A program made the translations under genes and the position numbers. Below the pieces are notes generated by a model that saw only the letters and a list, made by a program, of their open reading frames with translations, ran no database searches and was not told the DNA's origin. A stretch of DNA of 64,000 bases, taken from Babylonia areolata (lineage: Eukaryota > Mollusca > Gastropoda > Neogastropoda > Buccinidae). Where the stretch lies: NCBI RefSeq assembly GCF_041734735.1, contig NC_134883.1, positions 4,516,700 through 4,580,699 of the forward strand, read 5' to 3'. Of the stretch, positions 1 to 49,678 are shown one piece after another; positions within the stretch are counted from its first letter, which is position 1, and each line of letters begins with the position of its first letter.

Positions 1-170
1 ACTGTTAGTGATAGTGGACATGATTCATCTCACTTTCCGGTATCAGTTTGACTTGTATTCCTAGTCATCGCTTTTACTGTTAGTGATAGTGGACATGATT
101 CATATCACTTTCCGGTATCAGTTTGACTTGTATTCGTAGTCATCGCTTTTACTGTTAGTGATAGTGGACA
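1..170. repeat. Tandem repeat, 75-bp unit, at window edge
   Basis: Two full units (1-75 and 76-150) and the first 20 bases of a third are present. The units differ at only a couple of positions. The array probably continues to the left of the window, so its full size is unknown. Confidence 0.9.
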
Positions 171-461
171 GGGGAAAATAAGAAGTGAATATTAGACAGT
201 GGAGGAGGGGCCGGGGAGGGAGGGGTAGGGTGGTTAGTATGTGTATGCGTGCGCTTTGGGGTTGGGGGTGATGAAAAGAGATCAGTGGTCAGGGATGACC
301 GACTGACAGGGAAGGAGACATAAAAAGCCGTCAGAGATTAAAAGGAAGAGCTGCGAAAGATTGGACTGACTGAGAGTAAAGTATAACTATCTCAAACATT
401 CCCATAGCAGGATAAAGCATGCTTATTATTATTTAAAAAAACACACAAAAAAACCAACAAC

Positions 462-464
<3 letters not shown>

Positions 465-545
<81 letters not shown>
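465..545. repeat. (CA)n microsatellite
   Basis: About 40 uninterrupted CA dinucleotides. Short Cys/Val or His/Thr open frames over this and similar tracts are artefacts of the repeat. Confidence 0.97.
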
Positions 546-546
<1 letters not shown>

Positions 547-942
547 CTTAATCAATCAAAGGTAGATACCAACTGGACTTTGATTCAAACATTTGGAAAA
601 TTGTCGGAGTAATAGATATTTATTCAAAACGTCTTCTAAAGACAAATACGTGTTCTGTGGAAACTGGTCATTTCGCTTATTCTTGGACACTCGACAAGAA
701 TATGACAGACATTTACTTCAGTCTTTTCCGCATAAACACTTCAAATGAGCGGGCAGATCAGGCTGCCAGAAAGGCAGCGCGCAATTGTGAAGGCTCAATC
801 CTTTTCAGAATTTTTTGAATAATCTATCTGCCTCCCAGTCAAGACCGATTATAAGTCTGATTTATCGATTTCGTTTAAATGCCCAACGTGCAAAATGTTG
901 CGAAAACATAGGCAGTGAGACTCTCTGTGTGTGTATGTGTGT

Positions 943-944
<2 letters not shown>

Positions 945-1025
<81 letters not shown>
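945..1025. repeat. (GT)n microsatellite
   Basis: About 40 GT dinucleotides, uninterrupted. Confidence 0.97.
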
Positions 1026-1027
<2 letters not shown>

Positions 1028-1333
1028 CAATATTATACATCTAACCTGAAAAGTCAGCAGTAAAAGGTCACGTGTCTTTTATCTCCCTGTGTAAGTAAAA
1101 AGTCATAGAAGACCGGCTGCGCAAGATTGACCTCACTGAAAAGTAGGTATACGTATCTTAAAAGTAAGATTCTTCACCCGGCCGCCATTATGATAGAAAA
1201 GCTGAACTGACCTTTTCTTCCATAAAGTCAAGCACTATGTGAACATGGCTGAAAACTGCTACGCACGCACGCACGCACACACACACACGCACGGCACACA
1301 CAGGCACCCCTCCGCCCCCCATCATCACCCCCA

Positions 1334-1334
<1 letters not shown>

Positions 1335-1403
<69 letters not shown>
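1335..1403. repeat. (CA)n microsatellite
   Basis: About 34 CA dinucleotides, flanked by further C-rich and CA-rich low-complexity DNA from about 1261 to 1550. Confidence 0.97.
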
Positions 1404-1404
<1 letters not shown>

Positions 1405-1589
1405 GAATGCAACCTCTGCAACCACTTTCACTGTCTCAGTCATACCACCACCTCTTCCCATCGTCACCCCAAACCGCACGCGCACGCACGCCCCCTCCTA
1501 CCTCCCCCCTCACCCCCCCCCCCTCTCCCACTTCCCACGCACACACACATATAAAAGTTCGAAACCCTAAACACTGTTCCTTTATCAGA

Positions 1590-2790
1590 CACACTGTTTG
1601 AAAAAAAAAAAAAAAGTAAGAAAGAAAGAAAGCGAGAAGAGTTGAAGCTGAGTGCCATCAGCAAAGCTCTCAAGCGACATCGCATAATCAGTGACCGATG
1701 ACATCCGACACACTGAGGAGCCGCATACAGCACGAAAAGAAGGGAACCTAGGACGGACCCCTGTGGGACACAACATCTCAAGGCAGATACACTCAAGTAC
1801 CTACCATTTACACACTGACACGTTCTGTGTACGATCTGACAGGTAAGACGTGATTCATGCCAGCACGGTGTCACAAATACAGAAGGAAGTTTTAAGTCTG
1901 TTCCAGAGGACAGAAAGGTCGAGAAGTTTTAAGTCTGTTCAAGAGGACAGAAAGGTCGAGAAGTTTTAAGTCTGTTCAAGAGGACAGAAAGGTCGAGAAG
2001 TTTTAAGTCTGTTCAAGAGGACAGAAAGGTCGAGAAGTTTTAAGTCTGTTCAAGAGGACAGAAAGGTCGAGAAGTTTTAAGTCTGTTCAAGAGGACAGAA
2101 AGGTCGAGAAGTTTTAAGTCTGTTCAAGAGGACAGAAAGGTCGAGAAGTTTTAAGTCTGTTCAAGAGGACAGAAAGGTCGAGAAGTTTTAAGTCTGTTCA
2201 AGAGGACAGAAAGGTCGAGAAGTTTTAAGTCTGTTCAAGAGGACAGAAAGGTCGAGAAGTTTTAAGTCTGTTCAAGAGGACAGAAAGGTCGAGAAGTTTT
2301 AAGTCTGTTCAAGAGGACAGAAAGGTCGAGAAGTTTTAAGTCTGTTCAAGAGGACAGAAAGGTCGAGAAGTTTTAAGTCTGTTCAAGAGGACAGAAAGGT
2401 CGAGAAGTTTTAAGTCTGTTCAAGAGGACAGAAAGGTCGATGGTGTCCAAGATGGCTGACAAGTCTAGAAAAGTGAGAAAAGATATCTTATCATCATTAA
2501 ACTCAGAAAGCAAATCATTGACTATTCTTATAAGGGCTGTTTCGCAGCTGGCTATGACCACGTATACAACCTGACTGGTGAGAATTAAGTAAACGATTTT
2601 GTTCCAGGTGAGTTAAGAGCTGAGACAATACAATCTTTTCTAGCAGTTTTGATAAAAATAATTTTAAAAAATGACAGGTTTGAAACAGGTTGATAATTTT
2701 TTTTAAACAATTTGATCCAAAGATGGTTTCTCAAGTTGATGAGTGGACGTACAACAGCAGATTTGCAGCTTTCACGAAAACAACCAGACA
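1590..2790 (-). mobile_element. Decayed CR1/L2-like LINE, reverse transcriptase fragment
   Basis: On the minus strand, from 2790 downwards, conceptual translation in changing frames gives the landmarks of a Jockey/CR1/L2-type non-LTR reverse transcriptase in the correct order. There is a VRPLI...NYQPVSNL block near 2760-2670, then ETALIRIVNDLLSEF and FLTFLDLSAILDTID near 2560-2440. After the minisatellite come SYLSDRTQ near 1830, VPQGSVLGSLLFVLY near 1760-1720, and FADGTQL (the usual FADDTQL box) near 1665. Stops and frame changes show it is long dead, and 5' and 3' ends are not visible. The 37-bp minisatellite at 1886-2440 lies inside it and is derived from it. The clade name is inferred from motif wording only. 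Confidence 0.85.
1886..2440. repeat. 37-bp minisatellite, 15 exact-length copies, LINE-derived
   Basis: The tract is 555 bases, exactly 15 units of 37 bases with no length variation. Only the first copy shows a clear substitution (ttcc for ttca). Read on the minus strand, the unit encodes the reverse-transcriptase stretch DLSVLLNRLKT that normally follows LDLSAAFDTID in CR1/L2-type LINEs. Outside the array the LINE reading resumes on both sides, so the array is an expansion of one LINE segment. The near identity of the copies implies recent expansion or homogenisation. Confidence 0.95.
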
Positions 2791-3027
2791 ATAAGGAAGA
2801 ATTGATAACTTTTTTTTTTTTTTTTAATTATATTATTATTATTTAGTTAGTTAGTTAGTTGTTTTTTTGTTTTGTTTTTTTGTTGTTGTTTTTTTCTTCG
2901 TACGCTTATAGTTGACTTCATCAAGTTTTTGCGCCTCATACATATTATTATTAGTAGTAGTTCTTTTTTATGATTGTTTTTTTTTTTTGTTTGTTTGTTT
3001 GTTTGTTTGTTTGTGGTTTTTTTCTCA

Positions 3028-3157
3028 AGGACTGACTAAGCGCGTTGAGTTACGCTGCTGGTCAGGCATCTGCTTGGCAGATGTGGTGTAGCGTATATGG
3101 ATTTGTCCGAACGCAGTGACGCCTCCTTGAGCTACTGAAACTGAAACTGAAACTGAT
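3028..3157 (+). mobile_element. SINE-B 3' fragment
   Basis: The sequence (ctgactaagcgcgttg..., ...cgcagtgacgcctccttgag, then a repeated ctgaaa tail) matches the 3' third of the full copy at 33423-33835. It is truncated at its 5' end, as is common for retroposed SINEs. It follows a T-rich tract at about 2800-3015 that holds nothing else recognisable. Confidence 0.8.
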
Positions 3158-3346
3158 GACATGTGACAGTAGAACATTCAACTAATAAAGAAGCCGAGAC
3201 AGGTTCAAGCTCACGGGATTTGGGAAAAGCGCTCAGACACACTTTCTTCACATCCTCCGAGTGAAGAAGGAGATACTTGCGCCGGCGAACACATACACGC
3301 ACTAAACATACACATGCATAGGAATACACGCACCACACAGTCAGAG

Positions 3347-3348
<2 letters not shown>

Positions 3349-3394
<46 letters not shown>
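3349..3394. repeat. (CA)n microsatellite
   Basis: About 23 CA dinucleotides with degenerate CA-rich flanks. Confidence 0.95.
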
Positions 3395-3396
<2 letters not shown>

Positions 3397-3616
3397 ACGC
3401 ACACACGCACATTGACGCACACACGCACATACGCACACACCTACACGGCACAAACTCTCTCTGTCTCTCTGTCTGTGTCTCTGTCTGTGTCTCTGTCTCT
3501 CTCTCTTTCCTTTATGTGTGTGCTATTTGTAATAGATGTAGATTAGCGAGGACAGATTGGAAGAATAGGCTATGCCTAAAATCTTAATCCTTGAATAAAA
3601 ACGTTTTGAGTTCTGA

Positions 3617-3945
<329 letters not shown>

Positions 3946-3959
3946 ACTTCCATAAACAA

Positions 3960-6099
3960 ATTGAAGTTAAGTTTGAACTGCCGACTCGGAAATCTACTAG
4001 TTTAACGCCCACAGACTTGTCTAGCCCTGGATATTCAACCACTTACAAACATATTGCAGTGTAATGAAGCAGTAATGATGTATCGAATAATGAACGACTT
4101 TAATCAACGAAAACAAATCCTACCACGTATGACATTCGAAGGAGTATTACAAGCAAACTGATTAACACATAACACATATTAATCATAAACAGACATTAAA
4201 ATAAGGAAAGCTGGGCAATCTTTAGTGCGGGCTCTTGGAATATGACACGAAAGAAACAAAGAAAGAAGAGCGGAGACATTCTCAAACTGAATTCTGTCAG
4301 TATTTCTTATTATCATGACGTCGAGCTCATAATACTGAACTTGAACTTGTGGTGCTTGAAGCCTCGTTTGAGGCCTGTTCACAGTCAGTATTTACATACT
4401 TCCTGCATGCGTGGCGGTTCAGGTCTTACTTTCCTACAAACATGGCAAACAGGATTATACATCGTCGGTAAGTTTGCCCAGTGGGCTTTGAGTCTGGATT
4501 TAAAGCTGCTGACATTTGGCGCTGTTAGTACTTGGTCTGGAAGGTTTTACACGTGTTGATGACACGTTCTGAAAATTATTGCAATGATCATGAATTACAA
4601 AATTTCCCTTTATTATGCTTCTTATTGCAGACAATATACTACAGAACTTGTAAGTCGTAACGATATCTAGAATATAAAATCTAAAACTCTTGTTGATGTT
4701 TTCACACATATAAAGGGAAATAAACAAAATGCACAGAAAAATAAAGAGTTGTTTTTCTTAGTTAGTGCTAGAGTTACCTGCCGTAACGGTGCTCTTCAAC
4801 ATTTGCAGCAGACTGTGTACAAGATGCGAGGAAATTAAGAGAAAATTATGCGTGATGGTTTGCAGTGTTCAGAAGCTTTATTTTCCACTAAACTCGGCCA
4901 CAAAATTAACTGCAAGGATGTCATATCTGAGCGAAAGCAGAACAATAAGTGAATCACGTTAGAGTAGGGAAGACGATGTTCGATGAGTAGTTCCAGTGAG
5001 TGGCTCGGAACCAACAGCAGAGCAAAATAATCTGAGCCAAACTTCATGACATTTGGTAAATAAATTATTTAAGCGGAGATACTGCCAGACAATCGAGGAA
5101 TCAAGATTCAGTGAAGGAAATCAAGAGTGAGTCTTTTAATTTCTACATCGCATATTTTATTGTTTTTGGTCGCATTGGATAAGTTGATAGATTAGATGAG
5201 TGGGTGCGGTTTTATGTTTATGACTGGCATGATTCAACTTTTTTGTTTTTCACATTTACAACTACAAGTAAGCCTATTTCTAAATGACTCCCGGTAAGAC
5301 TATTCTACCCCAGCCACCCCCCACCCCAGCCCCATTTTTCATGAAGACTCAGCTGCAGAAAATCAGAAACAGAAAAAAAAAAAAACATACTCATAAAGAA
5401 AACATTTTCTTATCCCACCAAAACATGGGGGATAATACTTTAATAGTATCCTAAAGAATCTGCTACTGCCATTTACAGTTTGTGAAATATTAAGGTAGAT
5501 AACTTAATGTGAAAATATCTAGACAATTCCTAGCTTCTTTTATTGTTGTTGTTTTGTTTGTTTTTTGTTTGTGGCTTTCAGTTTCTTTTTTTTATGGACA
5601 ACAAGCCAACTTGGCATTATCAGCAATGAAAAGGAGCAATATGGCAAAGGGAGAGAGTGATGGAGAGGAGTTTGGGAAAAGAAAGTGTGACCTGGACAGA
5701 TGCATGCAACAGCCTATAAACAAATGTGTGCCCAAAGATAACTATTGTCAACAGGCAGCACTGCAGCCATAACTAACTATGACAAGTAACAATGTTGTGC
5801 CTTGTTAGACTGTTGAAGTGGAGCTGCTGCTATGGTTCTACTACAAACACAGTGGGCATACATTACATTTTATAATTTTTGTCAACAGAGTGACCTTTAA
5901 TTCGGTTGAGGGGGTATTTTACCTTGTCTTTGAATGGAACAGGCATTTCCAACTATATGTCCAGCTGACCAACAGTTAAAGTGAAAGTAACTAGAATTAA
6001 AAATATGTTCTGTATTATTTCATTTGAGAAATGAATGGCAGTGTTGGCATGAATGCACATTTTAATTATACTTATAGTGATAATAATTTTTCATTTCAG
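3960..6099. other. Non-coding stretch upstream of the first STRIP exon found
   Basis: No convincing exon, mobile element or RNA gene is seen. The 5' end of the STRIP gene may lie here or further left. Weak candidates are a short exon ending at a GTGAGT donor at 5127 and an open frame at 5625-5772 behind a strong pyrimidine tract and CAG at 5580. Neither could be tied to the next exon with confidence. Confidence 0.5.
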
Positions 6100-43628
<37,529 letters not shown>

Positions 43629-43938
43629 TGCATTTGGGAAGCCCTAGTTTTACATGCACTGCCTTGTTTTAAGTCTTATTTTCTGTTCCACAAGTGATGT
43701 TCCTCCTGGCTTCCCCATGACTGATCTGTCAGACTTTTTATAGCTTGTGAAATTATGCTTTGTGTCATCAGTGATGTGCTAAACAAAGAATAGAGAGATT
43801 ACTTAAGGGGTGCAAAGGAAATCACAGTTCCCTTGTAAATGAAATATTAAAAATGTCATGTACTGTGTATGTAATTGATGTTATTTAGCTCTTAAGATGT
43901 CATTGCAAGGTGGAGATTTGATTGTATCTATTTATGTG

Positions 43939-43944
43939 AATAAA
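43939..43944 (+). terminator. Possible STRIP polyadenylation signal
   Basis: AATAAA 311 bases after the stop codon, the first canonical hexamer downstream. Later signals could also be used; no transcript evidence. Confidence 0.5.
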
Positions 43945-43959
43945 GTAGTTACCAAAATG

Positions 43960-46900
43960 TGTGCTATGGAAAGTGAACATAAAAGCTCAACAAAAAGACT
44001 GACCACTCAGCTGAGAAGTATCACTGAATTAGATTAGCCCAAGTGTTAAGTTCTGTAAATATTGACTGGACATCCTTCCATAAAGGCTTCTTGGACAAGT
44101 CTGGTTTTTTATCAGCTGGTTGTATTCTACCTAATCAAAGAATGACCAGTGTCATATATTTATGCTGTGTACATGTATTTTTAATTTGTCGTTGATTTGT
44201 TATTAGCCTGTAACATATGTGAACAAAATTTATTTGCAGATATCCTGATTTTGTGTCTGTTTTTTGGGGGGGTTTTTCAGTTACTCTGTGGATTTTTAAT
44301 TTCAGGGCTGGATTTCCTCACATAATCTCCTAAGCTTCTGTGGCCTTTCTTTGGAATTGTTCATATTGTATTCACATGAAATCTTTTGACCTGCGTTTTG
44401 GCATTGTTGTCCTACTGTTTTTAGGGTGGTTATGTTGGTGTTGAGATGTTCTTTTACTCTGATGCCGTGTTCTGCTCCAGTAGTTTCACCAATGCAGTCC
44501 TTATGATGCTTGTCCCACTCATCACAATATTGGGTTATTGACTGGACTGGTTTTTTCGGGGGTTGGGGGTGGGGGGGGGTATAGTTGAGATTTTCAGTGT
44601 GTTAATGCTAATATATTTATGCTTTAAATTTCCTTTTTTATTTGTCTATTCAATTGATAGCCCTTTCACATACAGCAGAGACTGGGATGAATTTTTTTCT
44701 TGTAACCTTTGGAGACAAATTGAAAATCCTATTTTAGTGGTTTATTGATAGATTTTTTGTCCTGTTCTTTTAGTGACTCATATTGGCATTGGGTGTATGG
44801 AGAACTTCATTTCCATGGAGCCTATGCCATCAAACCAATGATCAAGAAAGAAGTGCATATAACCTGAATTTTTCAACCTTACTTTCCAAAGGTTACAATA
44901 TGAACCACCGTGATGGTCATCCTGTAAACAAATAATAAAATATAATGAAATGTGAAAACCATCAAAACAACATAACTTCCATAAAATTCAGTCCCTTTCC
45001 AGATATTTTGTGCTGGGATAGCCGCATTGGTGAAACTGCTCTCCGAGCACCTCATCTTGGCCACCCTAGAGACAGTAGGAGAACAATGATCACAATGGAA
45101 AAGGCTTGTGGATTGATGAAAATGGAAGCCTGGAGATTTATGCAAGGAAACCCACACACACAACATCCACCTCCAGTTATTACAGGCATTTGCTTCCAGG
45201 CAGAAGAGGACAGGCACCATCGGTGAAAATGTACTAACACTGGTATATTTTGATTCTTCTCGGGGAGGAACAACAAAATCTCAAATTTGATGTACACAAG
45301 CATTGCACATTACATCTTATCATATATGTAATATTACTTCTTTCCAAAAAAAAAAAGAAGAAAAAAAAATCAAATGACAAAAACGTGACAAACTGACAAA
45401 TGTTTTATTTTGAATAAGAATATATTCGAAAATATGAAGCATATATAACTTTTTACATAAGTAAACTTTCTAAATCAGCTGCTTCATTCCTGAAGCGTGG
45501 ACACTGCTAAGTTATTTAGGATGTTATCAGTTCTGCAGCCAAATGTACTGCATCAGCCACCATACTTCTGAATGGGCAAATTATTAAAACAATTGGCAAA
45601 TTTCACCCAAAAAAAATATTGGAATGCTTTCTTCCTCCTCTAAAAATCTATGAACTAACCTAATTGTAACTCCAAGTAGTTTTACTTTTTTTTCCATCTT
45701 ATTCTATATTATAAATAAAATAAACATGCACTCTCATATCCCAGATTTGGCAGCAGTCCAGTCAGCCTTAACTTCCAGCTCTTGGTATTGAATGTATCAC
45801 TCTAAGTTTTTACGAGTGGGATTTTTTTTTTCTTTATCATCTTCATTACACTTAAGCGAGTATACTCTAACGGCATGAATCATTGCCATGTTAATTAAGT
45901 TTGAGCAAAAGTCATGTTTCAATAAACTTTTCATGACAAAGTCCATTTTCATCAAATACATTCCTAAAAAAAAAAAAATAAAGCAATAAAAAGCCCTCTT
46001 TTAAAGCAATAAAAACATCAGGATTGCAAAACAACTTCAGAGAGAATACAGTATTTTCAACTGAACTGTTTCCTTACTATTTCATACGCTTTTCAAAGTC
46101 TACATTTGCAGTTAACTTCTCCAGATATGTATGTTAAACTAAAAATATTTTTAAAAAGCAGTACAAGAAGTTTTATAATCTAATGTAATTTTGTACAGTG
46201 TTATCCACTCAAAACTTTAAACTCTTGGTCAGTTACTCTTTACACCTCATATATTTCTTATTCAGTCTGTTTACTCCATACAAGCAGAAAAAAATTGTAT
46301 GACATTCCCAAGGGTATGGCAACAGATGTTAACAAGAAAACAATTTTTTGGCAAAACATCAATTTTATAATTGCCTACTGGTGTGAACTGGTACTTTCAC
46401 CAGCGTTTGTACTTCTTAGAAAATAAAATAAATCCTCAAAAGATACTAAAAACACATTCCCCTTAAAACTTTTATGAACCAAGTACATTTCAATCATTTT
46501 AGATTCCATTGTACGTGCAAATGGGGCATATCCCTTACCCTGAAACACTTTCCACTTCCTAACCAAGCTTCACTGCTTGTTTCCATATTATATTTAAAAT
46601 ATATACATTCTTCAAGGAAATCTGTCACCATCCAGCATTAGTTCTGTATTAATTCATTTCTTGGACATTATGGGTGTTTTTCATTTGATTTGCTGCAATC
46701 AGAGATTTTGAAAAAAAATGTGACGACTGTATTATGTGACAGACCTTCAGAAAATCAAACACCTATCAGAAGCCATCAGCGACACAGGAGGCCAATTTCC
46801 CCCTCCAAATGAGAAAACTGCAGCAAGAAATGTTCAGTAATTCATGCCACACTCGTGTGGTGACAGTGACACTATGTTGTTCAAATATAAAAACATAAGG

Positions 46901-47684
46901 CATTGTTAAAATGTATATCTAATTTCTAAGCATAACAAAGAGGTCATCCTTGGGGGAATAATGCAGATACAGACACAGACTTAAATCCATTTGTAAAAAG
47001 CTTGGTCACACAAACTACTACATCCAAAAAGTGCGTAGGAGCAACAATTATAATAACAGAGGAGAAAATAGTGCTTGCCAAGTTATTAATGGTTCTCATG
47101 AAATGTGAGGTTTTTTTTGAGACAAGTAAAGTTGGTGAAGCATGCAAACACTAAAATTTAAGTCACAAGCAACTTGCATGTATTATCTGCAGGAAATTAG
47201 GCAGGTAAGTATTTTTTTGAAAAACCAAGTTTGTAACAAAGATGGTGGACAGGACCACACCAAACGCCTTTAACAGAGTAAGACAACAGTGCAATGTGTA
47301 CAAAATGAGATAATGAACACATAATTGTCCAGCTGTTGAGGACAGATCATCTAAACTGCAAAAATGATATAGCCTAACATGCACAATTTCAAGGAGACAT
47401 TTAAAATTTTTTATAAATCTGTAAAAATCTCAAACTACAGCTTAACATATATGCAATACAAATTCCATGTTTTCCATAATAACAATAAAACTAAAAATCA
47501 ATTCGTAACAAAACAATTTTCATTGCAGTGTAATTGTACCAAAAATGTTATCTTTGCTACATTTCAAAGTGGATCATTCATTTTCTTTGGAGGAAATTTT
47601 TGTGTGAAAACAGCGAAAAAAATTCATGTTTACTGGCAAAATTATCATTCATTCAAGGTTCACCTTGCATGTCATTGCTACCAG
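43960..47684. other. Convergent intergenic / 3'UTR DNA, no gene seen
   Basis: AT-rich DNA between two convergent genes. On the minus strand an AATAAA lies at 45404-45409, which could end a long 3'UTR of the zinc-finger gene. No coding sequence, RNA gene or element end was recognised. Confidence 0.5.
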
Positions 47685-48098
47685 CTTACTGGATTGGTAG
47701 CTTTGTGATAACAAGTCCGCCAAGGAAGCTGGAGAATTTGAGTACAATGGATCAAATCCCACACTCAACCGTTTTTTTTAATCCCCCTCCACTGGACCTT
47801 TAGTGATTGGTCTGGACGCTAGTCATTCGGTTGAGTCAATACACTGAAGTCCTGTATTTAGCATGTACTTTGTGTACACAATAGACCCATGGCAACCAAA
47901 GGGTTGTCCCTGGCAAATTCTGTTGAAAATTCCACTTTGAAAGGAAAACAAATACACTTGCAGGCATGGGGTATAAAGGGTGAGGCTGCACTGTAGCTAC
48001 GCACACAAACTCTTCCTGGGAAGAGCAACCCCAATTTCATACAAAGAAATCTGTTGTGACAATGAGTTGTGAAATACAAACACAAATAATACATAAAT
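47685..48098 (+). mobile_element. SINE-A, diverged full copy
   Basis: A degenerate tRNA head (tggtagctttgtgataacaag, B-box-like ggatcaaatccc), then ccactggacctttagtg, ggacgctagtcattcgg, acccatggcaaccaaagggt, and the 3' body ending in aaatacaaacacaaataatac. More diverged than the 22865 copy. Confidence 0.82.
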
Positions 48099-48789
48099 AT
48101 CCTGAAAAAAAGTTGAGCACAAAACGAGGAGTATTGAAACAAGAGATCTAGTCCTCCATTTTCAAGGCACTATTACAGGAAAACAAAATGAAAAGCTTAA
48201 CAATACAGACATGGTAACAGTGGTAGAGACTATAAGGATGGGCCTTGCACAAGTTTCAGCCCTTACTCCTCTCTTCTGATGTGAACACATTCTATCACTT
48301 GCAACTTCATTCTCCAACAGTTTGGTTATATACGTACACATTATCATTCATATATAACTGTGTTTGAATGCACTTGTGCATGCATGCAAACAGTCACATG
48401 TGTGTTCATGTGCATAAATGTGCTTGCTTCAAACACCCCCTCACACGTACACATACATGTACAGGAGTCAGAATCTTAGAGTGTACAAGTGTAAGCACTC
48501 TCCGTAACTCTGACATCACGGGAAAGTATAAGTCATGATGTCCAAAAAGGTTTGCATGATGTATAACGCAATTAATTCAAAAGTGCCACTTCAACAGTGT
48601 CTTTTTTTGATCAGTATAAGAGTGTCTCGCATCAAAGAGCGTGTTACAAACATATGTCCTGCAAAGACCCTCCAGCCCATTTCAAAAAAATGTTTTGCAC
48701 CGGGAAACCATGTCTGGGACCGCCAATGTCCCCTCTCAGCTTGTATAACCCCAATGCTTCATGGATTTATAGATATCAAATCTACTTTC

Positions 48790-48920
48790 CCTGGCAGTAA
48801 AAACACACGAACTTACAGACAGAAAAAATGGGGTGGTGGCACACCACTGCTGTGACAGCAATCTGAATTTCACTCAAGAAATGTGTTGTGACAAAAAGAA
48901 ATACTATACAATACATTCCC
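48790..48920 (+). mobile_element. SINE-A 3' fragment
   Basis: aaaatggggtggtggcac...aatctgaatttcac...gtgttgtgacaaaaagaaatac matches the last third of SINE-A. Confidence 0.7.
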
Positions 48921-48939
48921 TTACTACTTTTTCTTCTTC

Positions 48940-49050
48940 ATTTGTGGGCTGCAGCTCCCACATTCACTCATACACGAGTGGGATTTTACATGTATGACTG
49001 CTTTTACCCCCACCATGTAGACAGTCGTACTCCATTTTCAGGAGTAATTC
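48940..49050 (-). mobile_element. SINE-C 3' fragment
   Basis: Plus-strand reading cattcactcatacacgagtg, gtatgactgcttttaccccc and ccatgtagacagtcgtactcc matches the 29720-30098 copy in the same orientation. Confidence 0.75.
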
Positions 49051-49678
49051 CTTTACTCAAACCATGTATCAGCTAATTAATCATCTCTCCCTTCCTCAGC
49101 CTGGCTGCAGTTACTGGTTCCCCTCATCTTTTTGCACAAAGAAATCCTAGGCCGCAGCTTTGACACCACTGTGCATCTTTCCATGCCTCCATCTACTCCC
49201 AAGGAAAGTTTTCAACTGGACAGTAAAGATGTGTACAGGGAGAGGGTAATAAAGCTGTACGTCTTTGATGTTATTGAGAAAGAAGAAAAATTAACTTTAG
49301 ACAGCAAAAGGATGAGAAGAGTAGATCTTCGCAGCTTGAATCAGAATGTGATAACCTGATACAGTCAGTAATGTTGCTGATCCAATTACTGACACTAGTC
49401 AGTAACTGCAGAGTTGACACACCATAAAACTGTCTACTTTGAATTTCATCGCATGTGATTTTAGAACAGTCTGTGTGGCAAGCCATGGCTAGAGGGGCAA
49501 AACTACTGAGGCAAATGACACAGAAAATACCAACAACAAAAAGGTAAATTTAAAAAAGGAACAATACAAACAGATGCCAATGAATACAAGTAACTTGTTC
49601 ACTGTCTTTTCATACATCTTATACAGTAAACCAACAAAGTGTTTGAGGGATGTGTCATCACAGATAATTCATCACAGC

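Noticed and set aside
1886-2440. CRISPR-like regular array
   Set aside because: Units are directly head-to-tail with no spacers, and the window is a eukaryotic genome; it is a minisatellite. The same applies to 39308-41247.
5509-5772. Open frame with MKRSNMAKGESDGEEFGKRK as a first STRIP exon
   Set aside because: A strong acceptor-like tract precedes it, but no donor gives the phase needed to join the next exon without making a stop, and the similarity to STRIP N-termini is not convincing.
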